Source: JAICXG01 sp036494545
GTDB lineage: Bacteria > Verrucomicrobiota > Verrucomicrobiia > Chthoniobacterales > UBA10450
Length of the DNA stretch: 64,000 nt
NCBI GenBank assembly: GCA_036494545.1
Contig: DASXOB010000006.1
Span: 248,001 to 312,000 of the forward strand
Direction of reading: 5' to 3'
In this document: one piece after another, positions 27,077 through 35,749 of the stretch
Layout of the letters: every line of letters begins with the position of its first letter
How positions within the stretch are numbered: position 1 is the stretch's first letter
Notes under the pieces: generated by a model
The model's input: the letters and a program-made list of their open reading frames with translations, nothing else
What the model was told of the DNA's origin: nothing
The model's database searches: none
Program-made: the position numbers and the translations under genes

Positions 27077-28471
27077 GTGCTGAATTACATCTGGCTTGCC
27101 CTGGTCCTGCTGGCGGTGGCGATTGGCGGCCTAACGAACCGGCTAAAAGAAGTGACGGATGGCGCGTTCGACGGTGCGAAGACCGCGGTCACCATCTCGC
27201 TGGGCCTAATCGGCATCATGGCTCTCTGGCTCGGTGTCATGCGCCTGGCAGAGCGCGCCGGCTTGATCCAAAAACTCGCGCGCGGTCTGCGTCCGATCAT
27301 GACACGACTTTTCCCCGACGTGCCTAGCGATCATCCGGCGATGGGCTCGATGCTCATGAACATGGCCGCCAACATGCTGGGCCTGGGCAACGCTGCGACG
27401 CCGCTCGGTTTGCGCGCGATGCGGGATCTCGAGTCGCTTAATCCGCATCCGGGCATTGCAAGTAATGCGATGTGCACTTTTCTCGCAATCAACACCAGTT
27501 CAGTCCAATTGATTCCCACGACTGCGATTGCCATTCTCGTCGCCGCCGGTTCGATAAATCCGACTGCGATCGTTGGCACGGCGCTTCTTGCGACCTTATG
27601 CGCCGCGAGTGTCGCGATTACCTCCGTGAAATTGCTGGAAAAACTGCCGCTGTTTCGCGTGGGTAAATCGAATAGCCCGATCATCGCTGCGCATAACGAA
27701 CATGCAGGGAGCGGTGAGGCGTTCAGCAATTCGACCCAGAATGCCAGCTCGAATCAATTGCCGGATTCGGGTTCTTCTACGCTGCCCTGGTGGGGTAAAG
27801 GCTTGCTCGCGCTGCTGGTCGTTTTTTTCCTATTCCTATTTATTAAACAGGTATTCCCCGGCTTGCTCGGGAACATCGGAGTGCTGCCGTTCCTGGGCTC
27901 GGTCGCGCCTAACGAATCGGTTGCCGGTTCTGCGAATGTTTTTGTCCGGATGGTGAACGTCATCTCCATCCTGGCGATTCCTTTTCTTCTAGCCTTTTTT
28001 GTTCTTTACGCGGCTCTTCGCGGCCTGAAGGTCTACGATGAATTCGTCGAAGGAGCGAAGGAAGCCTTCGATGTTATTCTCAAGATCATTCCGTTTCTCG
28101 TCACCATGCTGGTAGCGATCGGCATGTTCAAAGGAGCAGGCGGCATTGAGCTTTTGGCGCGCGCTCTTTCGCCCGTTCTCGCGACGCTTCATTTTCCTGT
28201 CGACCTGCTTCCCATCGCGCTCATGCGACCGCTCAGCGGTGGCGCAACGCTCGCGCTTTTCACCGACGTGGTGCATCGTCTCGGACCCGATAACCTCGTC
28301 AGTCGTATGGCCGCCACAATCTATGGAAGCACCGAAACTACGTTTTACGTCGCGGCGGTTTATTTCGGGTCTGTTGGGATCAAGCAAACCCGGCATGCCA
28401 TTCCGGCGGGGTTGATGGGCGATCTCGCCGGTGTTATAGCCTCGGTGGTCGTTTGTCGGATGGTTCTCTAA
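27077..28471 (+). CDS. Fused SpmA-SpmB nucleoside-recognition membrane protein
   Basis: 464 residues, GTG start. The N-terminal half is SpmA-like (MLNYIWLALVLLAVAIG, then NMLGLGNAATPLGLRAMRDL and ASNAMCTFLAINTSSVQLIP). The C-terminal half is SpmB-like (GAKEAFDVILKIIPFLVTML, LMRPLSGGATLALFTDV and GSTETTFYVAAVYFGSVGIK). A low-complexity polar linker lies near residues 195-235. In Bacillus the two are separate spore-maturation proteins; homologues in non-sporulating Gram-negatives are Gate-domain transporters of unknown substrate. Three repeat copies fall in or just before this gene (26934, 27129, 27907). Confidence 0.9.
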   Translation: MLNYIWLALVLLAVAIGGLTNRLKEVTDGAFDGAKTAVTISLGLIGIMALWLGVMRLAERAGLIQKLARGLRPIMTRLFPDVPSDHPAMGSMLMNMAANMLGLGNAATPLGLRAMRDLESLNPHPGIASNAMCTFLAINTSSVQLIPTTAIAILVAAGSINPTAIVGTALLATLCAASVAITSVKLLEKLPLFRVGKSNSPIIAAHNEHAGSGEAFSNSTQNASSNQLPDSGSSTLPWWGKGLLALLVVFFLFLFIKQVFPGLLGNIGVLPFLGSVAPNESVAGSANVFVRMVNVISILAIPFLLAFFVLYAALRGLKVYDEFVEGAKEAFDVILKIIPFLVTMLVAIGMFKGAGGIELLARALSPVLATLHFPVDLLPIALMRPLSGGATLALFTDVVHRLGPDNLVSRMAATIYGSTETTFYVAAVYFGSVGIKQTRHAIPAGLMGDLAGVIASVVVCRMVL

Positions 28472-28489
28472 ATCCCTGAGCCAAGACCC

Positions 28490-28515
28490 GCCGGCTCCCA
28501 AATTCCTCAGCCGGC
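28490..28515 (+). terminator. Possible stem-loop after the SpmAB gene
   Basis: GCCGGCT (28490-28496) and AGCCGGC (28509-28515) form a perfect 7-bp stem with a 12-nt loop, 18 bases after the spmAB stop. There is no T-run, so an intrinsic terminator is doubtful. Confidence 0.25.
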
Positions 28516-28605
28516 ACCTCCGAGAAGATCTCCGGGCTCGATTATTGCCATGAAAAATTCCCTCGCCATTTACTCGTCACATTCTCTATCGTCCGCTTTT
28601 CAGCT

Positions 28606-29787
28606 ATGATTCAACGCGACTATCTCATTATCGGAAGCGGAATTGGCGGGGCCAGCGTCTGTGAGGGCCTGCGCCGTTACGATAAGAAAGGAACCGTAAC
28701 CCTCGTCGGGAGCGAGACCTATCATCCCTACAAGCGCTGGATGCTTTCCAAGCAATTCCTGCGCGAGAAAAATCCCCTCGAGAAGAAACTCGCCAGCTTC
28801 GATGAACGTTGGTACGCATCGCACAAGATCGAGACGCGGTTCGGCACGGTCGTGACGCAATTCAACATAGATCGCCGGCTTGCCGTGCTCGGTAATGGCG
28901 AGACGATCGAGTTTAAGAAAGCCTGCCTCGCCATGGGTAGCCGCCCGGTGCGGCCACCAGTCGCGGGCATTGGACTGGGTAATGTCATCTACCTGCGCAC
29001 GATTCGCGATGCGCGCGCTCTACGCGAAATGTCGCAGTCCGAAAAGATGATCGTCGTGGTCGGCGGGGGACTTCTGGCCTGTGAAGTTGCGGCCAGCCTC
29101 CGCGCCAACAAACTGAAGGTCGCGGTGATGCATCGGCATCAAACACTTCTCAATCGCTATCTTGATCCCGAAACCGCTACCTGGGTTACCGAACAATTCG
29201 CCAAACATGGCGTGACTCTTCTCCTCGGCTCCAGCCTCAACGGCTTCGAAGGCAAAACGGTATTGCGCAACATTCAAACCAAGAGTGGCGAACGCGTCGC
29301 GGCTGGCGTTGCGGTTGTAGCTTGTGGCTCGGAACCCAGTCTCGATATCGTTCGCAACACACCGCTGAGTGGACCGCATGGTTCACCCGTTTCCGATTAT
29401 CTCGAGACCGAGGAGAAAGGAATCTACGCGGTTGGCGATCTGGCTTTTTATCCGGATCGACTGATGGGCGGAATGCGTCGTCAGACTCATTGGGAAAACG
29501 CCCGCGAGCAAGGGCTTATCGTTGGCGCCAACATCACGGGAAAGAAACGCCAGCGTTATGAACAGATACCGTATTTCTGGACGGAGATGTTTGATCTCAG
29601 ATTTGATTTCGTCGGCGACCTATCCCTTTCGCCGACGCGCATTGATCTGAATGGCACTTATGCCAAAGGCAAGTTCACCCTGCGCTACTATCAAGGTGAG
29701 CGGCTGCGCGCTATTGTCCTATGTCGCCACAGCGAAAGCGAAGTCGACTCCGCCAAAGCTGAGCTAAGACAAGCGGTCGCTAAGTGA
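28606..29787 (+). CDS. FAD/NAD-dependent oxidoreductase (ferredoxin-reductase-like)
   Basis: 393 residues with the two-dinucleotide-binding fold. The FAD site is DYLIIGSGIGGASVCEGLRR, the NAD site is MIVVVGGGLLACEVAASLRA, and the second FAD motif is EEKGIYAVGDLAFYP. The HPYKRWMLSKQFL region is typical of NADH:rubredoxin/ferredoxin reductase-like enzymes. There is no redox-active CxxC, so it is not a dithiol reductase. It probably passes electrons from NAD(P)H to a small iron-sulfur or haem protein. No such partner is encoded next to it, and its physiological acceptor is unknown. Confidence 0.88.
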   Translation: MIQRDYLIIGSGIGGASVCEGLRRYDKKGTVTLVGSETYHPYKRWMLSKQFLREKNPLEKKLASFDERWYASHKIETRFGTVVTQFNIDRRLAVLGNGETIEFKKACLAMGSRPVRPPVAGIGLGNVIYLRTIRDARALREMSQSEKMIVVVGGGLLACEVAASLRANKLKVAVMHRHQTLLNRYLDPETATWVTEQFAKHGVTLLLGSSLNGFEGKTVLRNIQTKSGERVAAGVAVVACGSEPSLDIVRNTPLSGPHGSPVSDYLETEEKGIYAVGDLAFYPDRLMGGMRRQTHWENAREQGLIVGANITGKKRQRYEQIPYFWTEMFDLRFDFVGDLSLSPTRIDLNGTYAKGKFTLRYYQGERLRAIVLCRHSESEVDSAKAELRQAVAK

Positions 29788-29980
29788 GTTCGCTCTAACT
29801 CTAAGGCAAGAAGCGTAAGGCACCTCAACGCTGGTGCGGACGGTGCCTAACGATTGATGGAACAGTCGCTCCTTAGGTCTGAGTCTATCCGGCCGACATT
29901 CCCAAGTCACAATTCGACTGGCATGCCAACTAAGCCATAATTGCTCGTGACTTAGCCGGGATGAAGTCGACGCGGCAATA

Positions 29981-30424
29981 TTACTTATTACTGACCTTGA
30001 TCGGCGGCTCCTTCTTGGCCCAGGAGGGGGGAATGTCGACGTATTTCCCGTATTTGACCTGGATGTAGTATTCCAAGGCGTTTGCTTCCCGATCACTCAA
30101 TTCGTTCGACAGAGTTTTGGGATCAAACTTCTGCCTATCAGCCGCGGGCAGACCTCCAGCGAGAAGGGAAAGACGTTTATTCTTTTCTGCAACGTGAGTC
30201 GAAGCCGGCTTCTTAAATCTGTAGGTACCGTTGAAGATGGCTTGTCCCATGTTGTAGGGTCCTTGTTGAATGGCCACCTTGGGTGTCATAGCCGCAGCGG
30301 GGCTTGGCCGGTGCAGATTGCCTGGTTCGCCGGCAGAGACTTCCGTACCCGATTGCCCGTAGGCCAGCGAGGGAAGAGCGATGGCGAGAACGACAGCGTG
30401 AAGAGTTATCAATAATGATCGCAT
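29981..30424 (-). CDS. Exported small protein resembling a haemless cytochrome c fold
   Basis: 147 residues with a signal peptide (LLITLHAVVLAIALPSLAYG, cleavage before QSGTE). The mature part contains YNMGQAIFNGTYRFKKPAS, then LAGGLPAADRQKFDPKTLS and DREANALEYYIQVKYGKYVD. The spacing and C-terminal helix recall mono-haem cytochromes c, but the CxxCH haem-binding motif is missing. If the relationship is real, the domain has lost its haem. It is otherwise an unrecognised periplasmic protein. It is convergent with the oxidoreductase gene across a 193-bp gap. Confidence 0.6.
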   Translation of the reverse strand: MRSLLITLHAVVLAIALPSLAYGQSGTEVSAGEPGNLHRPSPAAAMTPKVAIQQGPYNMGQAIFNGTYRFKKPASTHVAEKNKRLSLLAGGLPAADRQKFDPKTLSNELSDREANALEYYIQVKYGKYVDIPPSWAKKEPPIKVSNK

Positions 30425-30645
30425 GCCATCAGCATACTCAACCCCCTAAAATGAGCCACATCTATTTCCGGCCATCCTTACCCTTCAAGGTGCTCGTTCG
30501 CGAAACGCGATCGACTGGCAATAGGAGCGAATGGGGTGAAGCGCGAAACGCCCGCAAAGGGCGGACCAACGATCGTGGGGCTTTTGACGCCTTCTTGTAA
30601 CCATTCAGAATTTGCGCTTTAAAGCGTCCGGACCAAAGTTGCGGT

Positions 30646-30861
30646 ATGAAAAATATCGTTTTGGCTACGGCGAGCACCGCACTTCTGATGCTTGCAGTGG
30701 TGGGCTGCGCGAATCAGCCGACGACACACCTTGCGACGGCTCCGATTACCGATCCCAGCAACCGCACCTATACCGATCAACAGTTGCAATCGACGGGCAA
30801 GGTCAATCCAGGAGATCAGCTTCAAACCCTGGATGCCTCGGTGGATGTGAGACATCATTAG
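30646..30861 (+). CDS. Small predicted lipoprotein
   Basis: 71 residues. The signal sequence ALLMLAVVGCAN holds a lipobox (V-V-G-C), predicting lipid attachment at Cys about residue 21. The short mature chain (PTTHLATAPITDPSNRTYTD) is polar and probably disordered. The family is unknown. The 221-bp gap upstream, towards the divergent exported protein at 29981-30424, contains no other gene that I can support. Confidence 0.65.
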   Translation: MKNIVLATASTALLMLAVVGCANQPTTHLATAPITDPSNRTYTDQQLQSTGKVNPGDQLQTLDASVDVRHH

Positions 30862-30906
30862 AAAAGGTAAGTCAAGATAAGTTAAACAAAGAAGTCCGAT
30901 TACAGG

Positions 30907-31389
30907 TTAGGTGCCTGGAATTTGCAAGGACGGATTGCGTATTTCGACCAGGTCCCAATCCCAGGGTTTCCAGCTCTTTCTGCGCCAATGAAGCTCGAAT
31001 GGTGTCGTTAGGCTGTTGACCCGAGTGTTAAGTTCGGACGCTAGTTCTGAGCCCGAGCCGTTAATTTGAATTTTTGCTTTCCAGCTCGCATCCGGTGGTG
31101 TGAGCGTGACGTTGGGTTCGCCCGCTTTGATCGTTAGGGAATTTAGGGAGCCCACGACCAGGCGCAGCCGGTTAAGAAGGAGCGCGCGGTCGTCGCCCCA
31201 ATCGTCGTGATAGTCGGCGGCGATGAAATTCCCCGCGCCAAGAATGTCGCGCTTTTCGACCTGCCGGAGGAAATTCTCGCTGTGCAATTGTACTTGTTCC
31301 GGCCCGCTCCAAAGGTGAACCAACCAGAAACCGACGAAGATCGCCAACGTGCAACCGATGTAGAAGCTATTTCGGAATGTCGAGTCCAA
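30907..31389 (-). CDS. Hypothetical single-pass membrane protein
   Basis: 160 residues from TTG 31389, chosen because the hydrophobic segment (FYIGCTLAIFVGFWLVHLW) then lies at residues 7-26 and the gene no longer overlaps the divergent response regulator. The frame is also open up to 31554. After the anchor, a soluble domain (SENFLRQVEKRDILGAGNF, HDDWGDDRALLLNRLRLVVG, TPFELHWRRKSWKPWDWDLV) has the helix-then-sheet flavour of NTF2-like folds. No active-site motif is seen. A TCGTTAGGC copy is at 31005-31013. Function unknown. Confidence 0.55.
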   Translation of the reverse strand: MDSTFRNSFYIGCTLAIFVGFWLVHLWSGPEQVQLHSENFLRQVEKRDILGAGNFIAADYHDDWGDDRALLLNRLRLVVGSLNSLTIKAGEPNVTLTPPDASWKAKIQINGSGSELASELNTRVNSLTTPFELHWRRKSWKPWDWDLVEIRNPSLQIPGT

Positions 31390-31510
31390 GGCGCAACTTA
31401 ACTCATTTCGAGTCTCGATTGGCCATCCGATAATTCTTTCCGCTGTGGAAGCCTGGGCACAGAACGTGCGGACATTGGCCTCGACTAATCTCGACTCTAT
31501 CTCGCGTCTC

Positions 31511-32239
31511 ATGCTTGACCAACACGATCTTGAATGGCTTGCCAGTCGCGCCACCCAGCTAAAAGGTCTCCTGCAACAGGTTTCACGCTGTTCGGATAAG
31601 GCGCGTCTGCATCGCGGCGAGGATCGTTATCTCGATCTCCTTAAAGAACGCGTCGAACAGGCAACGCTGCGATCAGAGGAGCTTTTCGATCGTCTCGTCT
31701 CGCGCACCGTAACGGGAACGACCAAGACGATGCCGGGTATGCTGGGAAATCTTGCTTCGGTGCCGTCGAACGCTCGCTCGACAGCGAATAAGATCGTGAA
31801 ACTTCCGCTGGGCGAAGTTGGCGTCGATTTTCAAGTTTGGGAAGAACCGCTGGTTCGCAATCCCAAGGGGACCAAGGAAATGATCCTTGTGGTTGATGAC
31901 GACGAGGAAGTATTGGAGCGCACCGCGGAGATACTTGATTTCGAAGATTATCGCGTCGTCGCGGCCAAGGACGGGCCCGAAGCACTACGCATCTATCGAA
32001 ACATGGGCGAGAAAATCGCGCTCGTTCTTCTCGATTATTTCCTACCGGTGATGGATGGCGATGCGGTCTTCGATGAGTTGCAGGCGATCAATTCTGAGGT
32101 CCAGGTCGTGCTGACTAGCGGATTCGGGGAACAGGCGAAACTCGGGAGTATGTTGGCGCACGGTTTGAGGGGCTTTATTCCGAAGCCCTATACACACGAG
32201 AAACTGATCGAGCAGATTCGGCTCATCCTCGATGCATGA
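31511..32239 (+). CDS. Response regulator with C-terminal receiver
   Basis: 242 residues from ATG 31511 (M-L-D-Q-H-D-L-E-W-L); a GTG at 31445 is an alternative but overlaps the opposite gene. The N-terminal 120 residues are helical and charged (WLASRATQLKGLLQQVSR, RYLDLLKERVEQATLRSEEL) and may be a truncated kinase-like or HPt-like helical part. The C-terminal receiver is intact: MILVVDDDEEVLERTAEILD, phosphoacceptor Asp in VLLDYFLPVMDG, TSGFGEQ and IPKPYTHEKL. No DNA-binding domain follows, so it probably acts by protein contact. It lies 154 bp upstream of pilT on the same strand, so a link to pilus control is possible. Confidence 0.8.
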   Translation: MLDQHDLEWLASRATQLKGLLQQVSRCSDKARLHRGEDRYLDLLKERVEQATLRSEELFDRLVSRTVTGTTKTMPGMLGNLASVPSNARSTANKIVKLPLGEVGVDFQVWEEPLVRNPKGTKEMILVVDDDEEVLERTAEILDFEDYRVVAAKDGPEALRIYRNMGEKIALVLLDYFLPVMDGDAVFDELQAINSEVQVVLTSGFGEQAKLGSMLAHGLRGFIPKPYTHEKLIEQIRLILDA

Positions 32240-32359
32240 ACGCGCCCGCGATGAATGAAATGGTCAACGCTTTAAAGGGGGGCCGCAAATTTGCCGCGCC
32301 TCAAGGCGAAACCTTCCCACCCATTAAGACACCAGCTCCTTAGCAATCCGTTCCTGCGC

Positions 32360-32374
32360 TGGCACTAATTTAGC
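32360..32374 (+). promoter_or_regulatory. Possible sigma-54 promoter before pilT
   Basis: TGGCAC (32360-32365) and TAGC (32371-32374) give the canonical GG-N10-GC spacing of sigma-54 promoters, with one mismatch in the -12 element. The predicted transcript start (about 32386) would leave a leader of only about eight bases before ATG 32394, which weakens the case. Confidence 0.25.
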
Positions 32375-32393
32375 TTCAAGGGCAGCAGCTCCC

Positions 32394-33476
32394 ATGGCTA
32401 GAATTGACGCATTCTTCAAACTAATGGCCGAAGAAAAAGCTTCGGACCTTCACCTCGCGACGGGCAATCCGCCAATGCTCCGCATCAATGGCGACCTCGT
32501 CCGGGTCGATTATCCACCTTTGGAAAACGACGAGCTCAAGACGATGGTTTACGAGATCGCACCCGAAAGCAAGATCAAGACTTTCGAGGAAAGTTCCGAT
32601 GTCGACTTTGGCTATGAAGTCCCGGGCGTGGCGCGTTATCGGGCAAATTTCTTTCAGCAAAAATCCGGTATCTCGGCTGTCTTCCGTCTGATTCCATCCA
32701 AGGTTTTGACGGTTGACGATCTCGGCCTCCCACCCGTGTTGAAAAAATTTCCGCTGCTGAAGAAGGGTCTCATTCTCGTTACCGGGCCAACCGGCTCGGG
32801 CAAGTCGACCACGCTCGCCGCGATGATGGATTACGCGAATCTGCAGCGGCACGACCACATCATTACGGTCGAAGATCCGATTGAATTTGTACATCGTAGC
32901 CAAAACTGTCTCGTGCAACATCGCGAAGTTGGCGTGCACACACGCTCGTTTGCTTCGGCTCTGCGCGGGGCGTTGCGCGAAGATCCCGATATTCTGCTCG
33001 TGGGCGAGATGCGCGACCTGGAGACGATCGAGCTGGCATTGACCGCTGCCGCAACTGGCCATCTGGTCTTTGGAACACTGCACACTTCCAGCGCCGCGAA
33101 GGCGATTGACCGCGTCATCGACGTTTTCCCGACCAACCAACAAAACCAGGTCCGCACTACCCTCGCCGAATCGCTCAAGGGGGTGGTGGCGCAGAACCTC
33201 TTCAAGCGCATCGACAAACCAGGACGACTCGCCGCGCTTGAAATTCTGGTCGTGGATGTCGCGATCGCCAATCTTGTCCGCGAAGCCAAGACGCATCAGG
33301 TGCCGGGCATGATTCAGGTCGGCAAGAAGAAAGGCAATCAACCGCTCGACGACGCCATCATGGAGCATCTGCGGCAGATGCGCATCTCGCCGGAAGAAGC
33401 CTACGACAAGGCGATCGATAAGAAGAAATTCCGCCCTTTCTTGAAGACGCCACCACCCGACGAATTCGATGAATAA
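32394..33476 (+). CDS. pilT: Type IV pilus retraction ATPase PilT
   Basis: 360 residues. Secretion-ATPase fold with the PilT N-terminus (EEKASDLHLATGNPPMLRIN), Walker A GPTGSGKSTTLAAM, Asp box TVEDPIEFVH, Walker B DILLVGEMRD and His box TGHLVFGTLHTSSA. The hexamer drives pilin depolymerisation, used for twitching and, in competent bacteria, DNA uptake. A second PilT-like ATPase gene follows after nine bases, as in pilT-pilU pairs. No pilin or pilus assembly gene lies in the window. Confidence 0.95.
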   Translation: MARIDAFFKLMAEEKASDLHLATGNPPMLRINGDLVRVDYPPLENDELKTMVYEIAPESKIKTFEESSDVDFGYEVPGVARYRANFFQQKSGISAVFRLIPSKVLTVDDLGLPPVLKKFPLLKKGLILVTGPTGSGKSTTLAAMMDYANLQRHDHIITVEDPIEFVHRSQNCLVQHREVGVHTRSFASALRGALREDPDILLVGEMRDLETIELALTAAATGHLVFGTLHTSSAAKAIDRVIDVFPTNQQNQVRTTLAESLKGVVAQNLFKRIDKPGRLAALEILVVDVAIANLVREAKTHQVPGMIQVGKKKGNQPLDDAIMEHLRQMRISPEEAYDKAIDKKKFRPFLKTPPPDEFDE

Positions 33477-33485
33477 GATTTTCCG

Positions 33486-34652
33486 ATGAGAACGCCCGAT
33501 CTCGACCGGATTCTCTCGGCGATGCTGAAGACCTACGATGGCATCTCCGATCTTAATTTCAGCGTTGGTCATCCGCTGCAAGTGGAAGACTACGGCGAGC
33601 TCAAGCCAGTTTATGTTGATCCTCCGATCGAGCGTCTCACGCCATTCCAGACAGAGCATCTGGCTCTTACTCTGATGCAAGGCAGTCGCCGTTTGATGCG
33701 CGACCTAATTCAGGAAGGCTCGTGCGATTGCAGCTATTCGCTCAATCAGGAAGCGCGGTTTCGGGTCAACATTTTTCGACAACGCGGGAATTTCGCCATC
33801 GTCATGCGCAAATTGCAGGCAAACGTTCCGTCACTTCAATCGCTTGCGCTTCCGCCAATCTTTGAGGAAATCGCGAAAACGAAAACCGGCCTCGTGTTGG
33901 TGACGGGCGCGACCGGCAGCGGCAAGACCACCACCCTTGCTGCCATTCTGAGTGAAGTAAACGCCAAGCAATCGGTCCATGTCGTGACGCTGGAGGATCC
34001 GATCGAATTCATTTATGAGCATGGTTCTGCAACCTTTAATCAGCGCGAGCTCGGCCTCGACTTCGATAATTACCCAAGCGGTTTGCGCGCCGCTTTGCGT
34101 CAGGCGCCAAAGATTATTCTCGTTGGGGAAATGCGTGATCGCGCCACGGTCGAGGTCGCGCTGATGGCGGCCGAAACCGGCCACCTCGTCCTCAGCACTC
34201 TGCATACGATCAACGCCGGCCAGTCGATCAGTCGAATCCTCGGCATGTACTCGATAGGCGAAGAACAGCAGTTGCGATTGCGATTGGCCGACAGCATTCG
34301 CTATATCGTCAGCCAGAGACTCGCACCTAAGGTCGGCGGAGGCCGCGCGCTCCTTACCGAAATCATGGGACATAACCTGCGGACCCGAGAGGCGATCGCC
34401 TTGGGTGAAAATGAAGCGCGCAGCTTTTACGAAATCGTGGAGGCGAGCGCGCCCTTCGGTTGGGGCACCTTCGATCAATCCATTCTTCGCGAATACGAAG
34501 CTGGCAATATTAGCGAGGAAACCGCGCATCTTTTCTCGTCAAAAAGAGGTCGAATCGCGCGAGGCATCGATCTCATTCAGAAAGCGCGCGGGATCGACAA
34601 CGATAGACCGACTGATCTGCGGCTCGACCGGCCGGTCAATGCTTTTCGTTAG
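33486..34652 (+). CDS. Second PilT/PilU-like retraction ATPase
   Basis: 388 residues. Walker A GATGSGKTTTLAAILSEVN, Asp box TLEDPIEFIYEHG, Walker B KIILVGEMRDRATVEVALM and His box TGHLVLSTLHTINAGQSISR are all intact, so it should be an active ATPase. The N-terminal region differs from the preceding PilT (DGISDLNFSVGHPLQVEDYG). The tandem arrangement suggests the PilU role, an accessory motor that boosts PilT-dependent retraction. It starts nine bases after pilT. Its TAG stop is inside a TCGTTAGGC copy (34646-34654), and the next gene starts six bases later. Confidence 0.9.
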   Translation: MRTPDLDRILSAMLKTYDGISDLNFSVGHPLQVEDYGELKPVYVDPPIERLTPFQTEHLALTLMQGSRRLMRDLIQEGSCDCSYSLNQEARFRVNIFRQRGNFAIVMRKLQANVPSLQSLALPPIFEEIAKTKTGLVLVTGATGSGKTTTLAAILSEVNAKQSVHVVTLEDPIEFIYEHGSATFNQRELGLDFDNYPSGLRAALRQAPKIILVGEMRDRATVEVALMAAETGHLVLSTLHTINAGQSISRILGMYSIGEEQQLRLRLADSIRYIVSQRLAPKVGGGRALLTEIMGHNLRTREAIALGENEARSFYEIVEASAPFGWGTFDQSILREYEAGNISEETAHLFSSKRGRIARGIDLIQKARGIDNDRPTDLRLDRPVNAFR

Positions 34653-34658
34653 GCCAAA

Positions 34659-35126
34659 ATGAATCTTGCAGCGGCGAGTCCTGTTTTTGATCTCAGCGAT
34701 CTGACCGCACTGGTCTGCATCGACCATCTGCAATACCAAAAGATGATGGTCGCGCAGTTAACCGACCTCGATTACAAGGTGCATCTTGGCCTTTTCGAAG
34801 AGGATGTGCTGCTAAAACTCGCGACCTATAGCTACAGTGTGGTGGTCATTTACGAGAACTTTAAAGGCACGAGCCTCGAGCAAAATCCCATTTTGCGCGA
34901 ACTGGTGAACCGGCCTGGCACGCTCCGGCGCGATTATTTCGTCGTTCTGCTCAGCCACAGCGGCGCAACCAACGACGCCATGCTGGCCTTCAGCCTGAGC
35001 GTCGATCAAATGATCAACGTCGCGGACATTGCCAGTTTTAAACCAGTTCTGCGCCGTGGCATTGCGCAGCACGGCGATCTTTACCGGCCATTCCTCGAGA
35101 CGCTCGCGACGGCGCAGGCGCGCTAG
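34659..35126 (+). CDS. Pseudo-receiver-like protein in the pilT operon
   Basis: 155 residues, third gene of the pilT cluster with a six-base gap. The chain looks like a receiver fold: strand ALVCIDHLQYQKMMVAQLTD, then VHLGLFEEDVLLKLATYSYS, the strand VVVIYENFKG where the phosphoacceptor Asp is expected but Tyr/Glu stand, FVVLLSHSG in the place of the switch Thr/Ser strand, and no clear conserved lysine. It may be a phosphorylation-independent receiver that binds the pilus motors. The fold is inferred by eye; no close homologue is known to me. Confidence 0.65.
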   Translation: MNLAAASPVFDLSDLTALVCIDHLQYQKMMVAQLTDLDYKVHLGLFEEDVLLKLATYSYSVVVIYENFKGTSLEQNPILRELVNRPGTLRRDYFVVLLSHSGATNDAMLAFSLSVDQMINVADIASFKPVLRRGIAQHGDLYRPFLETLATAQAR

Positions 35127-35190
35127 TCGAAATTGTGCAGAATCGGGCGTGCGATTTTTGGAAACGTTAGTTGCCCATGCATGAGACCTC

Positions 35191-35736
35191 ATGATAATTT
35201 TTGCGTCCACCGTCATGAAGCTCGTTCACTGGATTCGATTTACTTGGGATTTGGACAAGCTTCCGGCGATTACTCCGGTCCTCCCGCTGCATTATCGCTT
35301 CGATGAGGTGAGTCAGCCTAACGAACGAGAGGTGCGTGCTGTGATCGCACGTTCCCTGGCCCACGACACCTCGTGGGGCGATGCCATTCATGAAGTGACC
35401 GCGATGATCGAAAGCTGGCTGGAGGATGTCTTCGCTCCGGAGAAGAATGGCATCTGCGTTGCGTTGCGTCACGGCTCGCGCATCATTGGCGCGACGGTCT
35501 TGAATCCTGATCCCGCCACGGACGACCACCTTGCTCCAGGGCCTTGTGTTCAGATGGAATATCGCAGTCGCGGCTTGGGAACGGCTTTGCTTGGCGAAGG
35601 GCTGCGGCGTCTACAGGAAGCGGGACTTTCCCGTGCCGTTACGCTCGCGCGTCTGAATGGTCCGGCGGCAAGGTTCCTTTATCCGAAGTTTAACGGCGCG
35701 ATGATGCCGGCCACGACGCCGTTGCTTGCCGCGTGA
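35191..35736 (+). CDS. GNAT-family N-acetyltransferase
   Basis: 181 residues. The acetyl-CoA site is seen in VQMEYRSRGLGTALLGEGLR (motif A, R-x-x-G-x-G/A form) and the C-terminal LNGPAARFLYPKFNGAMM matches motif B. The N-terminal part (RFTWDLDKLPAITPVLPLHY) is less typical. It would acetylate an amino group of a small molecule or protein; the substrate is unknown. ATG 35191 is the first start and ATG 35215 is equally possible. It is convergent with the cupin gene 13 bp away. Confidence 0.8.
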   Translation: MIIFASTVMKLVHWIRFTWDLDKLPAITPVLPLHYRFDEVSQPNEREVRAVIARSLAHDTSWGDAIHEVTAMIESWLEDVFAPEKNGICVALRHGSRIIGATVLNPDPATDDHLAPGPCVQMEYRSRGLGTALLGEGLRRLQEAGLSRAVTLARLNGPAARFLYPKFNGAMMPATTPLLAA

Positions 35737-35749
35737 TTTCTCTGGCGAC

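Noticed and set aside
32421..33680. 419-codon minus-strand open frame
   Set aside because: It is antisense to the pilT genes; His/Arg-rich translation typical of shadow frames in GC-rich DNA.
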